Shown: positions 25,000 through 33,956 of the stretch, piece after piece | How the letters are laid out: each line of letters opens with the position of its first letter | Numbering within the stretch: position 1 is the first letter of the stretch | Source: Streptomyces luomodiensis | Lineage (GTDB): Bacteria > Actinomycetota > Actinomycetes > Streptomycetales > Streptomycetaceae | Reading direction: 5' to 3' | Assembly (NCBI RefSeq): GCF_031679605.1 | Contig: NZ_CP117522.1 | Span: 992,001-1,056,000, forward strand | Length of the DNA stretch: 64,000 bases | Position numbers and translations under genes: made by a program | The notes under the pieces: model-generated | The model's input: only the letters and a program-made list of their open reading frames with translations | The model's database searches: none | Told to the model about the DNA's origin: nothing

Positions 25000-27900
25000 T
25001 CAGTCCGGGGCGGGCAGCCCCCCGGCCTGGTGGGGCGTCAGCTCCAGTCCCATGTGCTGGGCGAGACCTACGGCCAGGGCCGCCACGGTCGGATGCCGCC
25101 AGACGAAGTCGCCCGCGAGCTTGATGTCCAGTCCGGTCTCCAGGCGGACCCGCAGCTCCATGGCGAGCAGCGAGTCGAAGCCCAGCGACTTCAGCGGGGT
25201 CTGCGGATCGAGGGTGGTGCTGCTGAGCCGCAGCACGGCGCGGATGTGCTCGGTCAGCCAGGACTCCAGCGCGGTGCGGCGGGCCGGACCGGCCGGGAGG
25301 GCGGCCAGCCGGGCGCGGATGTCGTCGCCGTTCTCCCCGGTGGCCGCCGGAGTGCCCGCGCCGGAGGTGAGCGGGGTGAACAGGGAGCTGTGGCGGCCGG
25401 CGGCGGGGATCCAGGTGTCCGGTTCACCGGGGAGCACACCGGTCCGTACCCGCCGGTGGGCCAGGAGGTCGCCGAGCGCCCGCAGCCCCTCGTCGGTGGC
25501 GATGGTCCGGTAACCGCGGTCGGCGAAGCCGGTGGCCACCCCGGTCTCGCCCCACGGGCCCCAGTTGACCGCGAGGGTGGGCAGCCCGCGCGCCGAGCGC
25601 CACGCGGCGAAGTCGTCCAGCCAGGCGTTGGCGGCCGCGTAGGCGCCCTGCCCTGGGTTGCCGAGGAGGGAGGCCATGGAGGAGTACACCGTGAACCAGT
25701 CGAGCCGGTGTCCCTCGGTGGCCTGGTGCAGCCGCCACGCACCGGTGGCCTTCGGCGCCCATACGCGGCACAGCTGGTCCTCGCGGAGGGTGGTGACGGC
25801 CGCGTCGTCCAGGACCATGGCGCAGTGCACCACGCCGCGCAGCGGCGCCCGGTCCTCGGCGGTGGCGGCGGACACGAGCCGGCCGGCCGTGTCCGGGTGG
25901 CCGATGTCGCCGAGCACGACGCTGATCCTGGTGCCGTGGGCGGAGAGTTCGCCGAGCGTCCGCGCGGCGGCGCCGTCCGGCCCGGTGCGCCCGTTGAGCA
26001 CCAGATGGCCCGCGCCCCGCCGGGCCAGCCAGCAGGCAGTGGCGAGCCCGAGGCCGCGCAGGCCGCCGGTGACGATGTACGTCGCGCCCTCCCGTACGAT
26101 CGGCGGCCCGTCCGGCAGCACCGCGTCGGCCTGGCCCTCCTGCGGGATGGTCAGCACCAGCTTGCCGATGTGGCGGGCGCCGGCCATCTGCCGGAACGCC
26201 TCGGTGGCCTCGGCCAGCGGATAGGTGGTGCAGCGCAGCGGCTTGAGACGGCCCTCGGCGAACGCGGCGAGCACCTCCCGCAGCATCGTGGCGTACACCC
26301 GCGGGTGGGCCAGCTGCACCTCTTTGAGGTCCACGGTGGCGAAGGTGATGTTGTGCCGCAGCGGGGCGAGCCCGAGCGGGGCGTCGGAGAGGATGTCGCG
26401 CACGCCGAGTTCGACGAAGCGGCCGAACGGGCGCAGACACTCCACCCCGGCCCGGATGGCGGCCCCGGCGAGGGAGTTGAGCACCAGGTCCACGCCCTCG
26501 CCCCCGGTGGCCTCCTTGACCTGGTCGCGGAAGTCCAGCGATCTGGAGTCCATCACCTGGGCGATGCCCATGGCCCGCAGAAAGCGCCGTTTCTCCTCGC
26601 TGCCCGCCGTGGCCAGCACCTCGGCGCCCAGCAGCCGGGCGACCGCGATGGCGGCGAGTCCGGTGCCGCCGGTGGCCGAGTGGATCAGCACCCGCTCCCC
26701 CGCCGCCACCCGGCCGACGTGGCGCAGCGCGTACCAGGCGGTGAGGAACGCGATCGGCAGTCCGGCGGCGGTGGCCGGGTCCATGCCCTCGGGGAGGGGG
26801 CCGGTGCGGTCCGCGGGGACGACGAGGAACGATCCGAAGGCGCCGCCGTGCACATCGGCCGCCACCACGCGGTCGCCGGTGCGCAGCTGGTCGACACCGG
26901 CTCCGACCGCGGTGACCTCGCCCGCGCATTCGAAGCCGAGCCGGTAGCGGACGTCCTCGTCGCCGGGGAGCAGGCCCATGGCGGTGAGGACATCACGGAA
27001 GTTCAGGCCCGCGGCGAGCACCCGCAGTTCCACTTCGCCGGGTCCGGGCGGGCGGCGGGGGGTGACGGTGAGCTCCAGGCTGCCGAGGTCACCGAGGCGG
27101 CCGGCGCGCAGCCGGAAGCCGTCGGTGCCGCAGCGCACGGTGCGGGCGGCGGCGGTGGTCCGCTCGGTGTCGGTGAGGGGCGCGTAGGCCAGCTCGGCGG
27201 CGTAGCGGGCCCCCTCGCGCAGCGCGATCTCGTCCTCGGGGCCGTCGGCGAGGAGTTCGGCGGCGAGGGTTTCGGCGAGCCGGTCCGGGGCGGCCGGGTC
27301 GGTGTCCACCGAGGTGGTCCGCAGTTCGGGGTGTTCCAGGGCCAGCACCCGCAGCAGTCCGCGCACCGCGCTCTGTCCGGGGTCCGCCGGATCCCCGGGG
27401 GCCACGGTGCGGGCGCCGTGGGTGACCACGTACAGGCGGGGCGGTTCGGGGCAGCCGACGGTGAGTGCCTGGGCGGCGGCGAGCAGTCTGCGGACGCGGC
27501 GCAGCCCGTCCTGGGGGCCGCTGTCGGCGGGGCGCCGACCACACAGGAGCACCACGGCGCGCGGCCGGGCTCCGGAGCGGGGCAACCGGCCGGTGAGGGC
27601 GTCCCGGAACGTGTCGAGCCCCTCGTCGGTCAAGGGCGCGTCCCACACCCGGGCGGTGGCGCCGGCCGCGCGCAGGGCTTCGGCGACCGGGCGGGCGGTG
27701 CGGTCCGCCTCGCCGACGAGCAGCCACCGCCCCGGGGGGCGGGTGGCCGGGGGCCGGGTGGCGCGCCGCCAGCCGATCTCCAGGAACCACCGGTCGGTCT
27801 CGGCCGTGCGGGGCGCGGTACTGCCGACGGCCCGCAGGCCGTCGATGGCCAGGACCGGCCGGCCGGCCGCGTCGAGCAGGCGGATGTGGCCGACGAGGGT

Positions 27901-30900
27901 CCCCGGTCCGGCCTCGGTGAGACGGGCGTGGCAGTACACGGCGGTCTCGGGGTCCCCGAGGACGCGGACGCTGTGGATCCGGGAGGGCAGCATGAGTCTG
28001 CGGTCCTCCTCCTCGAGCAGTCCGGCGACGGGGAGTTGGGCGCACAGGTCGACCAGGACGGGGTGGATGCGCAGGCCGTGGCCGGGGGTGCGGGCGGTTT
28101 CGGGGATCCGTACCCGGGCCCAGAAGCTGTTGCCCTGGCGGGAGGTGGACACCTCGGTGAGACCTTGGAAGGCCGGTCCGTGCGCCACGCCCCGGGCCCG
28201 CAGTCCGGCGTAGAGGGCGTCGGGTTCGACGGGGAGCGGATGGCGCAGGGCGAGGGTCTCGACGGAGGCGGCGCGGGAGCGCGGGGGTACGGCGAGCCGG
28301 CGCAGTACCGCGGTGGCCTGCCGCACCCAGGCGCCGTCCTCGCCACGGCCGAAGATCTCGCATTCGGCGCGGTCGGTCGCGGCGACGGTGACCGTGGTGG
28401 ACAGGTCGGTGTGCTCGGCGAGCCGCAGCACTTCGTGGAAGCGCAGATCGGTGACCTCGACCTCGGTGGGCGCGGCGGTGAAGACCTCGCAGGCGGCGGT
28501 GAGCGCGAGGGCGTAGGAGGCGGCTCCGGGCAGCACGGGCGCGCCGAGCACCCGGTGGTCGTCGAGCCAGGGCAGGGGGCCGGTGCCGGTACGGGCGCGC
28601 CAGGAGTGGCGGAGGGGGTCGCCGGGCACTTCGGTGTGCGCGCCGGGCAGTGTGCCGTCCGGGGCCGGGTCCGCCGGGGCGTCGGAGGATACCGCCCCGG
28701 TGGTGTCGGCCCAGTGGCGGGTGCGGTCGAAGGTGATGGTGGGGACGTCGGCGAGGGCGGCGTCCGCGTACCGGGCGGACCAGTCGACGGGGACGCCCGC
28801 GCAGTGCAGGGCGGCCAGTTGGGTGTGGAAGGTGGCCGGCTCGTCCTCGTCGCGGCGCAGTGTGGGCAGGACCACGGGGTTCTCGACCAGTCCGGTCAGA
28901 CCGCTGTGCAGGGGGTGGGTGACGACCGGGTGGGGGGATATCTCGACGTACACCAGGTGGCGGTCGGCCGCCGCGGCGGCGACGGCGGCGGCGAACCGCA
29001 CCGGCCGGCGCAGGTTGGCGCACCAGTAGTCGGCGTCGAAGGCGGGCGGGGTGTGCGGATCGTCCAGGACGGTGGTGTAGAAGGGCACCTCCGGCGGGCG
29101 GGGGGTGAGGTCGGCCAGCGCGGTGTGCAGATCGGGCAGGAGCGGATCCACCTGGGGTGAGTGCGAGGCAACGTCCACGGCGATCAGGGCGGCGGGCACG
29201 GAGCGGGCCTGCCAGTCGGCGACGAGCCGCTCGACCCGTGCGGTGTCCCCGGCCACGACGGTGGAGCCGGGCGCGGCCATGACGGCGACGGTGACCGCCG
29301 CCGCGGCGCCACAGGCGTCGAGTTCGGCCTGTATCTCCTCGGCGCCCAGGCCCACGCCGGCCATCGCGCCGTTTCCGGCGACGCGGGTGAGCAGCGCGGA
29401 GCGGCGGCAGATCACCTTGGCTCCGTCGGCCGGGGAGAGCGCCCCGGCCACCACGGCGGCGGCGACCTCGCCCATGGAGTGGCCGATGACGCCGGCGGGC
29501 TGGACGCCGTGGGCCCGCCAGGTGGCGGCGAGCGCGGTCTGGAGGGCGAACAGCACGGGCTGCACCCGGTCGCAGCCGGTGACCGGCTCACCGGAGCGGA
29601 CGATGTCGAGCACCGAGAAGCCGGACTCGGCGGCGATGAGGGCGTCGGCCTCGGCGAGCGCCTCGGCGAAGGCCGGTTCGGTCTCCAGCAGCCGCCGTCC
29701 CATACCGGGCCACTGGGAGCCCTGACCGGAGAACACCCACACCGGCCGGCGGGTGACCTCGGCGCCCACCGCGCCGGTGACCACACCGGGGTGGGCCCGG
29801 CCGGCGGCGAACTCCCGCAGAGCGCCGACGAGTTCGGCGCGCGAGGCGGCGGTGACGCCGAGCCGGCCGCGCCCGGCGCTGCGGCGCAGCGCGAGGGTGT
29901 GGGCGATGTCGCGCAGCGGGGTGTCCGCGCCGTCGCCCTCCAGCCAGTCCGCCATGCGGCGCGCGGCGCCGGGCAGCGCGGCCGGGGAACCGGCGGGCAC
30001 GAGAAACACCTGCGGGACGGTGCGGGTGGCGAGCCGGGGCCGCCGCGCCGGGCGGGGCGCGGGGGCGGCGGGAGGTTGTTCCAGCACCACATGGGCGTTG
30101 GTCCCGGAGAAGCCGAAGGAGGACACGGCGGCCAGCCGCGGACCGGTGCGCACCGGCCAGGGGGTGAGCTCCCGGGGAATGAAGAAGCGGGTCCCCTCGG
30201 CGGTGATGGCCGGGTTCCAGCGGGTGAAGTGCAGATTGGGCGGGATCAGTCCACGGCCCAGGCACAGCACGGCCTTGATCATCCCGGTGACACCGGCGGC
30301 GGGTTCCAGATGGCCCAGGTTGGTCTTGACCGAGGCGAGGGCGCAGCGGTCGCGGCCGGTTCCGTAGACCTGGGCGAGACTGGCGAATTCGACCGGGTCG
30401 CCGACGGGGGTGCCGGTGCCGTGGGCCTCGACCATGCCGACGTCGGCGGGGTCGACTCCGGCGCGGCGGAGCGCCTCCTCGTACAGGGCGCGCTGAGCGG
30501 TGGCCGAGGGCGCGGCGAGCCCGTCGGAGTGGCCGTCCTGGTTGACGGCCGAGCCGCGCAGCACGGCCAGGATCCGGTCGCCCTCCCTCAGGGCGTCGGT
30601 AAGGCGTTTGAGGACGACGATGCCGCAGCCCTCGCCGCGTACGAAGCCGTCGGCGGCGGCGTCGAAGGCGTGGCAGTGGCCGGTGTGCGAGAGCATGCCC
30701 ATCCGGTCGAACGAGCGGGTGATGCGGGGCTCGAACATCAGGGTGACACCGCCGGCCAGGGCCAGGTCGCATTCGCGGGTGCGCAGCGCCTGGGCGGCCA
30801 GGTGGACGGCGACCAGGGAGGACGAGCACGCGGTGTCCAGGGCGACGCAGGGGCCGTGGAGGCCGAGGAGGTAGGAGATCCGGCCGGCCGCGACGCAGTG

Positions 30901-31374
30901 CGCGTTGGCCAGAGCGGAGCCCTCGAGCGCACGGGGGTGCCGGTCGAGGCGGTGCATGTAGTCGTTGTAGCTGAGCCCGGTGAAGACGCCGGTGGCGGTG
31001 GAGCCGAGCCGGTCGGGGGGCATACCAGCGTGTTCCAGGGCCTCCCAGGCCACTTCGAGCAGCAGCCGGTGCTGGGGGTCGAGGACGTCGGCCTCGCGTC
31101 CGGAGACGCCGAAGAAGTCGGCGTCGAAGCCGGACACGTCGCGCAGGTATCCGCCGCGCACCGGCGGTGCGGCCTGGGGCCGGGCCGTCGTGGCGGGCTC
31201 GGCCGCCCAGAGCTCGGCGCGCTCCGGCGGGAGGTCGGTGACGGCGTCACGGCCGTCGGCCAGCAGCCGCCACAGGGCGGCGGGTGAGTCGGTGTCACCG
31301 GGAAGCCGGCAGCCCATGCCGACCACGGCGATACGGTCCGGGGGCGGGCCGGAGGCGGGGGTGTGCTCACTCAT
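25000..31374 (-). CDS. Fully reducing single-module type I PKS, MAS-like (KS-AT-DH-ER-KR-ACP)
   Basis: A 2124-residue polyketide synthase. KS: Cys183 in DTACSSS, His near 316 in HGTGT, His in TNLGHLEPAAG. AT: GHSMGE near 630 and VASHSPQVD further on. DH: HRVLGAPVLPG near 940. ER: VLIHSATGGTGLAA near 1560. KR: YIVTGGLRGLG near 1766 and the Tyr in GQGAYAAANAWLD near 1912. ACP: GFDSLLAMEL near 2065. All catalytic residues are present, so each cycle can give a saturated chain. The AT motifs closely resemble mycobacterial MAS/Pks5-type synthases; VASH in place of HAFH points to methylmalonyl-CoA. There is no thioesterase or reductase domain and no acyl-AMP ligase nearby. The ATG at 31374 has a GGAG site. 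It follows a stand-alone ketosynthase with a 68-base gap. Confidence 0.95.
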   Translation of the reverse strand: MSEHTPASGPPPDRIAVVGMGCRLPGDTDSPAALWRLLADGRDAVTDLPPERAELWAAEPATTARPQAAPPVRGGYLRDVSGFDADFFGVSGREADVLDPQHRLLLEVAWEALEHAGMPPDRLGSTATGVFTGLSYNDYMHRLDRHPRALEGSALANAHCVAAGRISYLLGLHGPCVALDTACSSSLVAVHLAAQALRTRECDLALAGGVTLMFEPRITRSFDRMGMLSHTGHCHAFDAAADGFVRGEGCGIVVLKRLTDALREGDRILAVLRGSAVNQDGHSDGLAAPSATAQRALYEEALRRAGVDPADVGMVEAHGTGTPVGDPVEFASLAQVYGTGRDRCALASVKTNLGHLEPAAGVTGMIKAVLCLGRGLIPPNLHFTRWNPAITAEGTRFFIPRELTPWPVRTGPRLAAVSSFGFSGTNAHVVLEQPPAAPAPRPARRPRLATRTVPQVFLVPAGSPAALPGAARRMADWLEGDGADTPLRDIAHTLALRRSAGRGRLGVTAASRAELVGALREFAAGRAHPGVVTGAVGAEVTRRPVWVFSGQGSQWPGMGRRLLETEPAFAEALAEADALIAAESGFSVLDIVRSGEPVTGCDRVQPVLFALQTALAATWRAHGVQPAGVIGHSMGEVAAAVVAGALSPADGAKVICRRSALLTRVAGNGAMAGVGLGAEEIQAELDACGAAAAVTVAVMAAPGSTVVAGDTARVERLVADWQARSVPAALIAVDVASHSPQVDPLLPDLHTALADLTPRPPEVPFYTTVLDDPHTPPAFDADYWCANLRRPVRFAAAVAAAAADRHLVYVEISPHPVVTHPLHSGLTGLVENPVVLPTLRRDEDEPATFHTQLAALHCAGVPVDWSARYADAALADVPTITFDRTRHWADTTGAVSSDAPADPAPDGTLPGAHTEVPGDPLRHSWRARTGTGPLPWLDDHRVLGAPVLPGAASYALALTAACEVFTAAPTEVEVTDLRFHEVLRLAEHTDLSTTVTVAATDRAECEIFGRGEDGAWVRQATAVLRRLAVPPRSRAASVETLALRHPLPVEPDALYAGLRARGVAHGPAFQGLTEVSTSRQGNSFWARVRIPETARTPGHGLRIHPVLVDLCAQLPVAGLLEEEDRRLMLPSRIHSVRVLGDPETAVYCHARLTEAGPGTLVGHIRLLDAAGRPVLAIDGLRAVGSTAPRTAETDRWFLEIGWRRATRPPATRPPGRWLLVGEADRTARPVAEALRAAGATARVWDAPLTDEGLDTFRDALTGRLPRSGARPRAVVLLCGRRPADSGPQDGLRRVRRLLAAAQALTVGCPEPPRLYVVTHGARTVAPGDPADPGQSAVRGLLRVLALEHPELRTTSVDTDPAAPDRLAETLAAELLADGPEDEIALREGARYAAELAYAPLTDTERTTAAARTVRCGTDGFRLRAGRLGDLGSLELTVTPRRPPGPGEVELRVLAAGLNFRDVLTAMGLLPGDEDVRYRLGFECAGEVTAVGAGVDQLRTGDRVVAADVHGGAFGSFLVVPADRTGPLPEGMDPATAAGLPIAFLTAWYALRHVGRVAAGERVLIHSATGGTGLAAIAVARLLGAEVLATAGSEEKRRFLRAMGIAQVMDSRSLDFRDQVKEATGGEGVDLVLNSLAGAAIRAGVECLRPFGRFVELGVRDILSDAPLGLAPLRHNITFATVDLKEVQLAHPRVYATMLREVLAAFAEGRLKPLRCTTYPLAEATEAFRQMAGARHIGKLVLTIPQEGQADAVLPDGPPIVREGATYIVTGGLRGLGLATACWLARRGAGHLVLNGRTGPDGAAARTLGELSAHGTRISVVLGDIGHPDTAGRLVSAATAEDRAPLRGVVHCAMVLDDAAVTTLREDQLCRVWAPKATGAWRLHQATEGHRLDWFTVYSSMASLLGNPGQGAYAAANAWLDDFAAWRSARGLPTLAVNWGPWGETGVATGFADRGYRTIATDEGLRALGDLLAHRRVRTGVLPGEPDTWIPAAGRHSSLFTPLTSGAGTPAATGENGDDIRARLAALPAGPARRTALESWLTEHIRAVLRLSSTTLDPQTPLKSLGFDSLLAMELRVRLETGLDIKLAGDFVWRHPTVAALAVGLAQHMGLELTPHQAGGLPAPD

Positions 31375-31442
31375 CGGGGTCTCCATGGGTGGTGCGCGGC
31401 CCGGGGTGGGGGCCATGGGGTGGAGATCGCCGGGGGACGGAC

Positions 31443-32777
31443 TCATATGGTGTCCGGGCCACCCAGCAGCATCGCGTGCTTCACCCCACCGATCTGGTAG
31501 TTGAAGCTGAGCGCGTAGTCGAAGTCGAGGGGACGGGTGCGGGTGCCGGGGACGGGATCGAAGGGGAGTCCGTCCGCGGGCTGTTCGCAGTTGGTGGTGG
31601 GGCACACCTCGCCGAACTCCATCATCATGCAGGTCAGGGCGAGGCCGAGGCAGCCGGCGGCTGCTCCGTGGTGGCCGAAGCAGCCCTCCTGGGACGAGAG
31701 CAGCACGGTGGAGTCGGGGCCGTAGAGCTCGCGTACGGTGTTGGCCTCCAGCGCGGTGACCGCGGCGCCGCCGTCGCTCGCGCCGTTGATGTACGGCACC
31801 TGCTCGATCCGCCACCGGTCGCCCAGGCAGGCACGGACCGCCCTGGCGAGCTGGGTGCCGGTGTCGTCGGTGGCGAGCGGGTTGGCCAGGCCGTCGCGGG
31901 TGAGGGCGGTGGCGAGCACGTGGCCGTAGAGGTGGGCACCGCGCCGCTGGGCGTGTTCCCGGCTCTCCAGGACCACGGTGGCGGATCCCTCGCCGTAGTT
32001 GACGCAGTCCGCGCGCCGGTCGTAAGGACGCATCAGGGAGCTCATGGACGGCAGCAGATCGGGCATTCCGGCGGCGTCCATCGCATCGCGGGCGTGGAGC
32101 GCACCGCGCAGCAGCCGCCTGCCCTTGCGGATCAGGTCGAGGCTGGAGACGTCGACGCCGGTCACCACCGCGATGTCGATCTCGCCGGCCGCGATCAGAC
32201 GGCGAGCGTTGCCGATCTGCACGGCGGCGGACGAGCAGCCGCAGGACACGGTGAAGCAGGGGCCGACGGTTCGGGTCAGCGCCCCTTGGACGACGGCGAC
32301 GTCGGAGGGTGACACGGACTGTTCGGCCGCGACGAAGATCTCGAGGGCGTCGAAGGCGGACATGGATTCGGCGTCGAGGCCGAGCAGTTTCAGATAGCTG
32401 TCCACATTGGCGTCCACGCTGCCGCGCCCGACGAGCACCGCCGCCTCGCGCAGGTCACCGGCGTGGACGTCCAGCTCGGCGTCGGCGCACGCCTCGACGA
32501 GGGAGACCAGGCCGTACCGATGGGCGTCGGTGTAGTGGCGGGAGAAGAACTCGGGGATATCGGGGAGGCGTTCCTCGAACTGCCCGGCGCTGAGGTCGAC
32601 CGAGCCGAAGTGGATGCCGTTCCGGACGAGGACGGTGCGGCCGTGGGAGGCGATGTCCCACACCTGGGCCGCGGTGAAGACGGGTTCGGCGCCGCCCGGC
32701 AGACAGAAACCCAGGCCGGTGACGACGGCGTCCCGCGCGTTGCCGGCGCCGCCCGGGTCCGGCCGGGGCGCTTTCAC
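31443..32777 (-). CDS. Atypical stand-alone ketosynthase, His1 replaced by Asn
   Basis: A 444-residue protein of the FabF/thiolase fold. The nucleophile is kept (SCGCSSA, Cys181). The motif normally HGTGT reads NGASD (Asn331 in place of the first catalytic His), and the normal KSxxGH reads EGCFGH (Glu364 for Lys, His369 kept). The Cys-Asn-His set means it is neither a normal condensing enzyme nor a typical chain-length factor, which loses the Cys. It may transfer or hydrolyse acyl chains, or prime the PKS. The gene precedes the PKS by 68 bases on the same strand and is surely co-transcribed. The GTG at 32777 is chosen; an in-frame GTG at 32849 would add 24 residues containing a duplicated heptapeptide. 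Confidence 0.82.
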   Translation of the reverse strand: MKAPRPDPGGAGNARDAVVTGLGFCLPGGAEPVFTAAQVWDIASHGRTVLVRNGIHFGSVDLSAGQFEERLPDIPEFFSRHYTDAHRYGLVSLVEACADAELDVHAGDLREAAVLVGRGSVDANVDSYLKLLGLDAESMSAFDALEIFVAAEQSVSPSDVAVVQGALTRTVGPCFTVSCGCSSAAVQIGNARRLIAAGEIDIAVVTGVDVSSLDLIRKGRRLLRGALHARDAMDAAGMPDLLPSMSSLMRPYDRRADCVNYGEGSATVVLESREHAQRRGAHLYGHVLATALTRDGLANPLATDDTGTQLARAVRACLGDRWRIEQVPYINGASDGGAAVTALEANTVRELYGPDSTVLLSSQEGCFGHHGAAAGCLGLALTCMMMEFGEVCPTTNCEQPADGLPFDPVPGTRTRPLDFDYALSFNYQIGGVKHAMLLGGPDTI

Positions 32778-32827
32778 CGTGCCCTGCCGGGGCTGGTCCG
32801 TGCCCTGCCGGGGCTGGAGAGAATCAT
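32774..32827 (-). CDS. Possible 17-codon leader peptide overlapping the ketosynthase start
   Basis: An ATG at 32827, preceded by AAAGGAA, opens a 17-residue frame (MILSSPGRARTSPGRAR) that ends in a TGA overlapping the GTG of the ketosynthase (GTGA). This would couple its translation to the ketosynthase. It contains an internal repeat from the 21-bp duplication. It could equally be noise if the ketosynthase starts at 32849. Confidence 0.25.
   Translation of the reverse strand: MILSSPGRARTSPGRAR
32778..32817. repeat. 21-bp tandem duplication at the ketosynthase start
   Basis: CGTGCCCTGCCGGGGCTGG occurs at 32778-32796 and again at 32799-32817, a period of 21 bases. It duplicates the putative ribosome binding region (minus strand GGCAGGGCACG) in frame. 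Confidence 0.8.
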
Positions 32828-33297
32828 GACGGTGTTTCCTTTCGCTCACACCGGAGTGCTGAGTCGCCGGTACGGCGAGTGGCCGGATACGCGATGGCGC
32901 CGCCGGTGGGCCGGAATCGGTGCACCGGCGAATTCGGCGCATGCGGCGCGGCACGGGAAGTACGCGAAGCCTTTTCCGTTGCATCGTGAGCCGGTTCCGC
33001 CCGGAGCCGCTCGTCGTTCGGAAAGGACGGTGGAATAGCTGAGGCTACGCCTCTGGGGTGCGGTCCGGTAGGTGGTGTCGTATCACCGGAGGCGGATTCG
33101 GGCGGTCCGGAGCACCGCTGCCGTACCCCCGGAGCCCATGCCGCGCGACCCCGGTGAAAAGGGGGCTCGTGTTCGGGCGCACGCCCCCTCTTGCGGAACC
33201 TTCCTGAAAGAGCGTACGGAAAAGGGCGCCTCGGGCATTCAATGAGCAGGCGTCGGTTCCTGCGCGCGGAAGGGCCTCCGCGCGCAGGGAGCGAAGA
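32828..33297. other. Divergent control region between ketosynthase and lrp genes
   Basis: About 470 bases without a credible gene. It must hold the promoters of the ketosynthase/PKS unit (minus) and of the lrp unit (plus). Visible structure: a short dyad GAGGC-TAC-GCCTC at 33041-33053 and the 10-bp stem at 33261-33286. Base composition is somewhat lower in GC near 33180-33260, as expected of a promoter. Confidence 0.5.
33261..33286 (+). promoter_or_regulatory. Perfect 10-bp stem in the lrp leader
   Basis: TGCGCGCGGA, six bases, TCCGCGCGCA. It ends 11 bases before the first possible lrp start (33298), next to the GGGAG ribosome binding site. It could be a protein operator or an RNA hairpin limiting lrp translation. 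Confidence 0.5.
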
Positions 33298-33825
33298 ATG
33301 AACCGCAAAGGACGGCAAAAGATGACACATCAGTCCGTACCGTTCGACGATCTGGACCGGAAGATCGTCGCGGCGCTGGTCGCCAACGCCAGGACGAGTT
33401 TCACCGAGATCGGCGCCGCGATCGGACTCTCGGCCTCCGCGGTCAAACGCCGCGTCGACCGGATGCGGGAGACCGATGTGATCACCGGCTTCACCACCAC
33501 CGTGCGCCCGGCCGCCCTCGGCTGGCGGACCGAGGCGTATGTGGAGGTGTACTGCGACAGCGCGGCACCGCCCCGGCGCCTCGCGGAGGTCGTACGCGAC
33601 TATCCGGAGATCATCGCGGCCATGACGGTGACCGGCGGCGCGGACGCCCTGCTGCATGTCATGGCCACCGATGTGGAGCATTTCGAGGAGGTGCTGGAGC
33701 GCATTCGGGCCGAGCCCTTCATCCGTCAGACGATCAGTTACATGGTGCTGTCCCATCTGCTGACGAGCAGTCCGGAGGCCGGTGCGGCCCCGCCCTCGGC
33801 CGCGCCCGCGCCCGCGACGCAATGA
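33298..33825 (+). CDS. Lrp/AsnC family regulator
   Basis: A 175-residue regulator (167 if started at the ATG at 33322). The N-terminal winged helix (FDDLDRKIVAALVANARTSFTEIGAAIGLSASAVKRRVDRM) is followed by an alpha/beta RAM ligand-binding domain (about 75-155, with AAMTVTGGADALLHVMATD). Lrp/AsnC proteins sense amino acids and form octamers. The gene lies just ahead of an arginine-dihydrolase-like enzyme and ornithine aminotransferase on the same strand, so arginine or ornithine is the obvious candidate effector. It diverges from the ketosynthase/PKS unit and could control both. The first ATG is preferred for its GGGAG at a 6-base spacing; the tail is Ala/Pro-rich and dispensable. Confidence 0.92.
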   Translation: MNRKGRQKMTHQSVPFDDLDRKIVAALVANARTSFTEIGAAIGLSASAVKRRVDRMRETDVITGFTTTVRPAALGWRTEAYVEVYCDSAAPPRRLAEVVRDYPEIIAAMTVTGGADALLHVMATDVEHFEEVLERIRAEPFIRQTISYMVLSHLLTSSPEAGAAPPSAAPAPATQ

Positions 33826-33908
33826 ACCGGCGCGGACCCGCCCCAGCGCGCAGCATCGGTGCGTCAACACGCAGTTTTCCTTTCTTGTCTCCCCTCTCCT
33901 CCGCTTTC

Positions 33909-33921
33909 TACCTTTGAGGTA
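33909..33921. promoter_or_regulatory. Dyad upstream of the arginine-dihydrolase-like gene
   Basis: TACCT-TTG-AGGTA is a perfect 5-3-5 dyad 36 bases before the start at 33957, directly after a 40-base pyrimidine-rich tract (about 33870-33910). It is a plausible site for the Lrp protein encoded just upstream. Confidence 0.35.
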
Positions 33922-33956
33922 TCCCCGGTCGCCCGCGGCAGCGAGAGGAATTCTCC

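Noticed and set aside
31443..32777. Type II PKS chain-length factor
   Set aside because: Chain-length factors replace the active-site Cys with Gln; here the Cys is present and it is the first His that is lost. No partner KS-alpha or ACP gene of a type II set is nearby.
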